Shown one piece after another: positions 58,000 to 64,000 of a DNA stretch of 64,000 nt. The notes beneath the pieces are model-generated. The model saw only the letters and a program-made list of their open reading frames with translations, searched no databases and was not told where the DNA came from. The DNA comes from Zoroaster sp. YZ-2022 (Eukaryota; Echinodermata; Asteroidea; Forcipulatida; Zoroasteridae): NCBI GenBank assembly GCA_029582265.1, contig CM055819.1:42423263-42487262 (forward strand), in the 5' to 3' direction. The position numbers were made by a program, and so were the translations under genes. Numbering within the stretch: the stretch's first letter is position 1; every line of letters starts with the position of its first letter.

Positions 58000-58232
58000 C
58001 ACTCTTAAAACTAAAGTGTTGAATCAACCTTGTAAGAGTTCGGTGAGTGACAACATTTTTATAAAGTTAAATTCAACTCAAAGAAAGTGTTAAATTAACA
58101 CGGAGTCAAGTTAAGTCTAAATTTATCAATGTGAAGTCATCACTTTTAAAAGTTAAATCCAACTTTATAAAGAGTAGTCACTGACCGAACTGTTTAAAAT
58201 GTTGATTCAACAACACTTTAGTTTTAAGAGTG
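58000..58232. mobile_element. TA-flanked foldback element (233 bp)
   Basis: The ends cactcttaaaactaaagtgt and acactttagttttaagagtg are exact inverses, flanked by TA at 57998-57999 and 58233-58234. Further inverse words inside (gttcggtgagtgac, gtcactgaccgaac) make the element one long hairpin. It shares terminal bases with the 842-bp element at 52336. Confidence 0.9.
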
Positions 58233-58234
58233 TA

Positions 58235-58637
58235 CATTTCACGATTCTCAAAAATGACAATAATATGTCAGTCGGGTCATTGTTTGGTACCGTAATCTTC
58301 ATAATTGTTAAGTTTCTTGTTGGATATTGTGTCATTAATGGGGACGATAAATAGTATAAGGGAATATTGACATTACTGTCATTAAATCAAAACATTTGGG
58401 GAACATGTCCACGTCCTCACACTGCAAAAACTGGAATGTTAAAAGAACGCCATTGGTAACAGTTGAAATAACGCTGGAGGTGTCATTAGTTTTATTCTTC
58501 CACAGTGTTTGTATTGGGCGAGTTGTTCAATATGCACGTCTCTGGTGTAGTTTCTAACAACACGGTTTTTGCTGCCCTTATCACGCCCCGCCCCTCATTG
58601 TATACGGCCATGGCAGAATAGCAATGGTTAGGCAACT
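58235..58637. other. Intron 1 sequence
   Basis: No exon or known repeat is seen. Confidence 0.4.
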
Positions 58638-59085
58638 GGGGCGTGTTTTCGTGACCCTAACCAAAAACTTGTTTCTGACGTCATATTCTTGACCAGAAAC
58701 AAGATGGCATAGCTACGCGAAAACGCGAACGTAACCAGAAAATTGTTTTCAGTTTGCGACATGTTCAATCATCAACGCTTCTCAAAATATACGATGTAAT
58801 TCAATTTTTTGCCAAATAGAACTTACTCGTGAGTGCTAGTAATAAACTTGAAAGATATACTGGTATACGAACAATCATTTCATCATGTTTTAAGAAATAA
58901 TTAACAAAACTTTCGTTGTTTTTTCAATCCGCCATCTTGAAACCAGGCATAACCGATCACAACACTTCGGTTCACGTTTGGTCAGAACAATGACGTCATC
59001 GCAGCACAACCGAACTCGCGAAAACGCTTAACTAATCACCAAAGCCCAAACGTGTTTCTGGTTACAGTCGAGAAAACGCGCCCCT
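58638..59085 (+). mobile_element. Uninterrupted copy of the 25.7-kb inverted-repeat element
   Basis: The ends ggggcgtgttttcgtgac and gtcgagaaaacgcgcccc are inverse of each other with few mismatches. The body matches 26397-26718 and 25700-25751 on the opposite strand. The junction cttaactaatcacc is continuous, so it is the empty site for the TTAA element at 25752. It has no coding capacity. Confidence 0.88.
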
Positions 59086-59128
59086 GGTCACAGTCATGTT
59101 TATTTGTTATCCTTGTGGTTTTTACCAG

Positions 59129-59200
59129 ATGCAGGGCTAATGGAAAGTCCGAGACAGCTCCTTCAAGAAGTGAAAGATCGTGAAAACAATGAAAAAAAAA
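59129..59200 (+). CDS. Collagen-like secreted protein, exon 2
   Basis: After acceptor tttttaccag the frame, completed by the last base of exon 1, reads DAGLMESPRQLLQEVKDREN then NEKK, with one base left before gtaatt. It is symmetrical phase 1-1 and 72 bp. The peptide is charged and likely helical (LLQEVKDRENNEKK), as seen in the short N-terminal segments before collagen domains in some C1q-, TNF- or collectin-type proteins. The phase agreement with exons 1 and 3 is the main support. Confidence 0.68.
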
Positions 59201-59679
59201 GTAATTATAATGTTTCTGTCAGTACGGGGTCCCCCTACCCTCACGTGCAATGCATCCGGTCCAAGTCACTCACATAATATGCACGCAAATAAATAAATAA
59301 ATAAATAAAATAAATAAATACAAAATAAACAACAACGTGTGTATAGTGGCTAATGATAATTACCCTGAATCAACGGCCGTTGTCAGGGAAGGAACGAGGT
59401 TAGCTGAAACCGGAATGCATGGCAAAAAAGAGGTGCCACGCCCCAACAGCATTTATAGAGATTGTATAAAGTAATATTGCATTTATGCTCCCATGATAAT
59501 GCTCCCAAACTGCTTCTGCGATATGCTTACTTTCTGTGAATCCCGATAAACATTAAACAACCAATCTGTGAAAGATTCGCATTATTACGTAATGTCGTTC
59601 ACAAGACAAAAGTGAAAATGCAATTAGATCTATGAAATAATTCTCTTTTAACAATTTTATTAAACGGAAATTATTTCAG
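59201..59679. other. Intron 2 with microsatellite and dispersed repeat
   Basis: It contains an (AAAT)n-type run at 59285-59322. The word atgcttactttctgtgaatc and following bases (59515-59626) resemble the repeats at 44999 and 61550. Confidence 0.6.
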
Positions 59680-59739
59680 CGACAGAACCTCAGAAAAAAA
59701 AATTCTTGGAAACATTAACCATCATCGGCTTCACACAAA
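59680..59739 (+). CDS. Collagen-like secreted protein, exon 3
   Basis: After acceptor attatttcag the frame reads TEPQKKKFLETLTIIGFTQ, preceded by a threonine codon completed across the junction, and leaves one base before the consensus donor gtaagt. It is 60 bp, phase 1-1. The phases join exon 2 to the collagen exon without a stop. No domain is recognised in this short segment. Confidence 0.65.
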
Positions 59740-60480
59740 GTAAGTGTAACATTATGAATAAAAAAGTGTTTTTTGTAATTTACCAATTCTTTACTTTTAA
59801 TTACCTTTAACTCAATACATGTTTTGTCGCAGGTTTCTTCGCGCCCCTGGGAAAACATTATTAGTGTATAACTGCATGAAAACTAAACTACACGAAAATG
59901 TGTTATACAAAAAATTTAACTAAAATCATGTGGCTATTGTCTGCATTTAAAGACAAAATCTTTTGAAAGTTTTTTTGTGATTTTGGAAATAAGTTATTAA
60001 TGGCAGGATAACGTTTTCAAGAAGACTGGAACCGTGAGTGAGTGATTTTTTTTTAAATTTTGTTAAATTTATTTCGTAGAGCGCCATCTATCGCTGAGGT
60101 TGAAGGCCTACCTTGTGGAACGGTCTGATGATTGTGTATATATTTAAAACGGCATCTTAGACGGTGTTAATGCAATATTTGGATTGAAACGATAAACTCT
60201 GCAGACTGCCACGGCTCGCGTACCAAATGCCAACCTCCCAAACCCTCAGTGTGTCTCCATAGGACCATCACACCGACCTACTCCATCCAGCGTATCTTCC
60301 TTCAAGCAAGCACCAATTAAGATCTTTCATCTCTTCACAAACCCCAAGGTTCTCATGAGCTTAGCCCTTATAGGACCCTACATGTATCTACAGTGCAAAT
60401 GCACTGTAGATAGGATCCTATCAGGGCTATCATTAGCTGAACATTGTTCTTGTATTTGGTATTGCTTTATTTCCTCGTAG
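59740..60480. other. Intron 3 with a long hairpin near its end
   Basis: Mostly AT-rich. The last part contains the hairpin annotated at 60362-60429 and the acceptor tatttcctcgtag. Confidence 0.5.
60362..60429. repeat. 68-bp hairpin upstream of the collagen exon
   Basis: The inner arms atctacagtgca and tgcactgtagat are exact inverses separated by aa (60386-60411). The outer arms agccct..atagga and tcctat..agggct continue the stem. It ends about 50 bp before the acceptor of the Gly-X-Y exon, so it could also be a very short foldback insertion. Confidence 0.8.
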
Positions 60481-60735
60481 AGCGTGGCCCACACGGCCGA
60501 CACGGCCCACCCGGCCCACACGGCCCACCCGGCCCACACGGCCCACCCGGCCCACCCGGCCCACCCGGCCCACCCGGCCGACACGGCCCACCCGGCCGAC
60601 ACGGCCCACCCGGCCGACACGGCCCACCCGGCCGACACGGCCCACCCGGCCGACACGGCCCACCCGGCCGACACGGCCCACCCGGCCGACACGGCCCACC
60701 CGGCCGACACGGCCCACCCGGCCCACCCGGCCGAC
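60481..60735 (+). repeat. GC-rich minisatellite, 18-bp main unit
   Basis: Units ggccgacacggcccaccc alternate with ggcccaccc and ggcccacac half units. It is the most GC-rich part of the window and coincides with the coding Gly-X-Y exon. Copy number is likely variable between individuals. Confidence 0.95.
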
Positions 60736-60739
60736 GCGG
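60481..60739 (+). CDS. Collagen-like secreted protein, Gly-X-Y exon
   Basis: After acceptor tttcctcgtag, with the leftover base of exon 3, the frame reads [20 protein letters not shown] and continues as unbroken Gly-X-Y triplets (about 28, mostly GPP and GRH) to GRRG, then donor gtaatg. Gly-X-Y runs form collagen triple helices, so this predicts an extracellular trimer. The DNA is an 18-bp GC-rich minisatellite (ggccgacacggcccaccc). The other frames give AHPADT-like or GRVGRV-like strings without meaning. Phase 2 at the end leaves the next exon open, and I could not identify it. Histidine in the Y position is unusual. Confidence 0.65.
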
Positions 60740-61549
60740 GTAATGGTGCGATGTTTAACCGAACGACAAAATAACATGATTGATGTGAATATGGTGAGTA
60801 TCCACATTGATTCCTGTTTTATATATCGGTGGATCCCGAGGGTGGCGAACAGAGATCCATAGGGTGGCGAACAGAGGGCTATTATGCATTTCTTTTTTTA
60901 TTACACTGCTGTCCAGCATCCAGTGTTAATAGCACAAATCCCCCAGCAGTCTACTTAAGGCCAGCATTTTTTAATTAGTTGGATTACGAACTCACCGAAC
61001 CTGAATCTGAGAATTTAAAAAAAAAAATTAAAGTGTACGTTTTTTTATTCTTGGTGAGGGAATTTTAATTGAGAAATTTAATTTATTAAAACTCAATGAT
61101 TGTTTAATAATTTTTTTTGCCGAAGCCAAAAGATAAGATTCTGCGCAGCTGCCCTTTTCTTCAGCAGCTTGGATTTGCGAACGTATTCCTGGTATCCGAA
61201 CCAGCACGTGCACGCAGGAGCAGTGAGCACATGTTGTTAGATGAGAAGCAGCACACAGTGGGCCAGGGTGGGACCAAAGTGATCCAAAACTAAATTGTCC
61301 GTTATTTTGATGTCATATTAGACCCAGATGTGTTTTCGGACGCGCTGATGTCAATGAAAGTGTTTTAAACATTTATGACATCATCAAAATACTGATTTCT
61401 GATTGGACTGCGATGATTCACGCTCATAGCCTCAATTGCGGTCTTGCTGGTTTTAAATTACACTAATCGAGTGTATGCGTTACGGCTGTATATTATTGTA
61501 AGGATAAAATTGTCGTTAAACAATTTGAAGAAGTTTGTACACTATTGGT
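60740..61549. other. Intron or 3' region after the collagen exon
   Basis: A short duplication gggtggcgaacagag lies at about 60839-60888. No further exon could be supported. Confidence 0.4.
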
Positions 61550-61680
61550 AATGTTTGTAAAAATGTTTCTAAAAGTATCTTTACTTTCTTTGAATCAAGA
61601 TATCCGTTAAACAACCAACCTGTGAAAGTTTCCGTTTATTTTGTGTCATTATCCGAGAAAATAATGAAAATGCATTTAGT
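61550..61680. repeat. Dispersed repeat related to 44999 and 59515
   Basis: It contains tatctttactttctttgaat, caagatatccgttaaacaac and gaaaatgcatttag, which match the 59515-59626 segment and in part the tandem pair at 44999-45215. Confidence 0.65.
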
Positions 61681-61880
61681 AGTTTCGTATTAATTCCTAC
61701 GTTGATTTGATTTTGTTTCCGGAGGGACAGCAATTAATTTTGGACATTAATTCACTATAGCCTATTTGAAAGCAAATTCATCAATTTAACACCAACAAGT
61801 TTCATGTACAACTGTGATCATTTTTGTTTCGCGAATTTACCAATAGTGTAGGGGCTTACTGACTGAAAATTACTTTTTAG

Positions 61881-62103
61881 ATATGTCGTGCTTTCCATTA
61901 TCAAGACACTGATAACAATTTTAACTGCACAATTGTTTATCATGGCTATCATTTTACAAGTCTTCTTTTTGTTTACGAAGCGGAAACCGCAAGTCATTTC
62001 ACTGTGTGAAGCGCGCTGCTCACAGTCGACTTATAAAAAAGGTTCAAATTTGTTGGGATGGGGGTTTACAAAAAAATGCTACAAAATCACAGGTCGCAGC
62101 TAA
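61881..62103 (+). CDS. Open segment with hydrophobic stretch, possible exon
   Basis: After an acceptor-like ttttag at 61880 an open frame reads YVVLSIIKTLITILTAQLFI, MAIILQVFFLF, then a basic stretch TKRKP, and ends at a stop at 62101-62103. Its frame would be compatible with the phase-2 end of the Gly-X-Y exon. The hydrophobic run resembles a membrane segment. No family is recognised and it may be chance, so this is a weak call. Confidence 0.25.
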
Positions 62104-63680
62104 TTTTGGTATTGGTGTTGGAGCGTATGTCACTATATAGGGACCCGTGGGCATTTTGTGAACATTTTGTTTTCTTTGTTGGGATTTGTTATTTAGACCT
62201 AGCTGAATAATTTAAAATAGGGCACCAATTGTTTTATGCATATTTTCTACCATTTTTATGCAAATTAAAGATTACGTCATAATACCTATTGTATAGGACC
62301 ATACACCCATCACAATTTCTAAGCTCCCTCTAATGAATGTATAAATATCTCGACAACGGCTCAACATATTTTCAAAATTCAAAGAGTAAAATACAGAATT
62401 ACATATCCTGCATCTTTGGTGTTGATTTCGTTTACATCCGTTGAATAATTCGAGATTTGTGAGCGGTAGATTAAAAATAGGAGCCATATTCAAAGTTGCA
62501 GTAAACTGCATTGTGTGGGAAAATGTCATTTGTGTATACGTTAATGGCAAAACTTTGAGTTGTGCGTTACAACGTTACTTGCATTCACAATAACCTGATG
62601 TTAAGGAGAATCAATTTACTAGCTTTCACAGAATGTTTTTTACAGCTTAAGGAGTCAATGGATGTGGTCGAGCTGATGTGAGTTGGTAAATTATTCCAGT
62701 GAACATGGACAATTACAGTATGGTTTTTAGACACGTTGTTTATCCCGACAAAAAAAAGCTAATTATAGCTCTACAGGCTTATCATTGTTATTTGTGGTCT
62801 GTTTTCTCTATCATAAACCCAACATGATAAACAGAAGCACCCAAGGACAAGGTAAAAGAGATTTAAATTTGCATACAGTGTCTACCATCTGTTCTGATAA
62901 AACAAAACCTGCAAATGGCCTTTTGAAAACAACTGTTTTTATTATATTATAATATTATGTTAATTTATCATACATATATATGTAAATGTAACTTCATAGT
63001 GCGTTGACTATGTGTCATCAGGAGGCACCACCGAGTACGAGGCATCGTTTTGTAACTTGACAAACGTGACATGAAAATACAGTTTCGCCCAAAAATACAG
63101 TTATGTGTGATTGTTACACTATCAATGAGTTAATGAAGAATGCACTTCACCAATGGACACAAAATTCAACCAAATTACATACCAAATTCTCCGAGTTGCA
63201 ACTCCAGTTGTTAATATAACATTAAATTATAAAACATTGGTGCCCCCCAATGTTCAGTCTCCAGATTACAGTGATAATTTGTTATCTCCAATTTTTTAAA
63301 GTTACCGCCCGGTAAAGTTTGAGGAAACAAAGCAATATTGTGTATAACTGGCAATTTATTATAAACACCTGCAACCTTGACAGGTTTATTTGATGATCTA
63401 TCAAAGTGCTTTTAGACCAACGTAAGTAGTGCAGAGGGTCTAACCAGGTAATTCCGCCAAAGATTTTTGGGCCTCTCGACCAATCAGAAGGCCGGATTTG
63501 GTTCACGTGATACCTAATTAACATAATCTGAGGAGCCGGTGGACTGAACCATTTTTTACTGGAGGGGTGATTAAAATGTGTGAGGGACGTTTTATTATTT
63601 TTATTTATTATTTATATTATAGGGGGTTATTATATTATTGTATGTAAGTTTAAAAAGGTCCTTCATAAAATAAAATTAAA
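62104..63680. other. Unique AT-rich sequence
   Basis: Several acceptor-like sites are followed by very short open stretches (for example near 62655 and 63023) but none can be tied to a family. No gene is called. Confidence 0.4.
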
Positions 63681-63725
63681 AACCTAATATATATATATAT
63701 ATATATATATGTATATGTATATGTA

Positions 63726-63778
<53 letters not shown>

Positions 63779-63838
63779 ATATGTATATATATATATATGT
63801 ATATATGTATATATGTATATATGTATATATGTATATGT
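63681..63838. repeat. (TA)n / (GTATAT)n microsatellite
   Basis: Long runs of ta dinucleotides are interspersed with gtatat. The flanks tatgtaagtttaaaaaggtc (63638) and tatgtaaggttaaaaaggcc (63834) are near-identical direct repeats, so the microsatellite sits between two copies of a short duplicated segment. The long minus-strand frame through it is an artefact. Confidence 0.97.
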
Positions 63839-64000
63839 AAGGTTAAAAAGGCCCATCATAAATAATAATAATAAAATACCTACATAAAGGTAATATGCAT
63901 AACCATGATTGTAAACGTTTACAAACGTGAATGGATCATTCCTGTAAATGCAATGAGTCATCACAATTAAGGGACTTTCCCCAAGTCTAGTTCCCCAAAA
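63839..64000. other. Unique sequence at window end
   Basis: Second copy of the short duplicated flank (to about 63890), then unique sequence. No gene is seen. Confidence 0.4.

Noticed and set aside
60433..60807. Minus-strand VGRVGR-type and + strand AHPADT-type frames in the GC-rich minisatellite
   Set aside because: Alternative frames of the same repeat. Only the Gly-X-Y frame has splice sites and phases that agree with neighbouring exons.
62645..63080. Short acceptor-bounded open stretches as further collagen-like exons
   Set aside because: The phases did not agree with the phase-2 end of the Gly-X-Y exon or stops appeared early. No C1q, TNF or lectin motif is visible.
63650..63964. 104-codon minus-strand frame rich in Tyr/Ile
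   Set aside because: It is translation of a TA microsatellite.

Overview
This is animal nuclear DNA. Genes are split by GT-AG introns, and the window carries a tRNA-derived SINE, LINE and Penelope-like retroelement remnants, many short inverted-repeat DNA transposons, and very long tandem arrays. The kinesin-like exons and the mix of repeats suggest a marine invertebrate, possibly a non-vertebrate deuterostome, but I cannot name the species. Two 500-N runs (957-1456, 24600-25099) are scaffold gaps. There are no bacterial-type operons, CRISPR arrays or rRNA genes.

Region 1 (about 2.4-22.4 kb, + strand) is a partial kinesin-4 gene of the KIF21 type. Motor-domain exons lie at 2460-2686 (P-loop), 5946-6005, 13257-13359 and 16579-16608, and WD40 exons at 19215-20257 and 22167-22347. 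The coiled-coil half expected between motor and WD40 domains is absent. This copy (A) is also broken three times: a 1-nt frameshift just after the P-loop, a 10-bp insertion in a motor exon, and an 848-bp inverted-repeat transposon inside a WD40 exon. Its introns are packed with different minisatellites (units of about 92, 20, 95, 71, 55, 72, 69, 57, 60 and 101 bp).

Region 2 (about 22.4-26.9 kb) holds a full tRNA-Leu-type SINE, a 25-bp satellite split by a hAT-like insertion, a gap, and a nest in which a TTAA-flanked element with a decayed THAP zinc finger sits inside another inverted-repeat element.

Region 3 (about 26.93-44.64 kb) is a second copy (B) of 13.16-20.33 kb. It keeps the same order of exons and arrays, but the arrays are much longer (the 69-bp array has about 164 units versus 29). 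Where it can be compared, copy B's exons are free of the copy-A lesions. Much of 28-41.7 kb looks like poorly polished long-read consensus. The 69-bp satellite is recognisably the 5' tRNA-like head of the SINE, and the SINE body follows its last unit.

Region 4 (about 44.6-56.8 kb) is mostly unique AT-rich sequence with foldback elements, two unassigned exon-like segments, and a dead Penelope-like element (RT plus GIY-YIG) split by a TA-flanked DNA transposon.

Region 5 (56.8 kb to the end) contains the 5' part of a secreted collagen-like gene on the + strand: a signal-peptide exon, two short hydrophilic exons, and a Gly-X-Y exon encoded by an 18-bp GC-rich minisatellite. All joining phases agree. 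Its introns carry several DNA transposons. The window ends in a TA-rich microsatellite. Most long open frames in the arrays are by-products of repeat periods divisible by three and are not annotated as genes.
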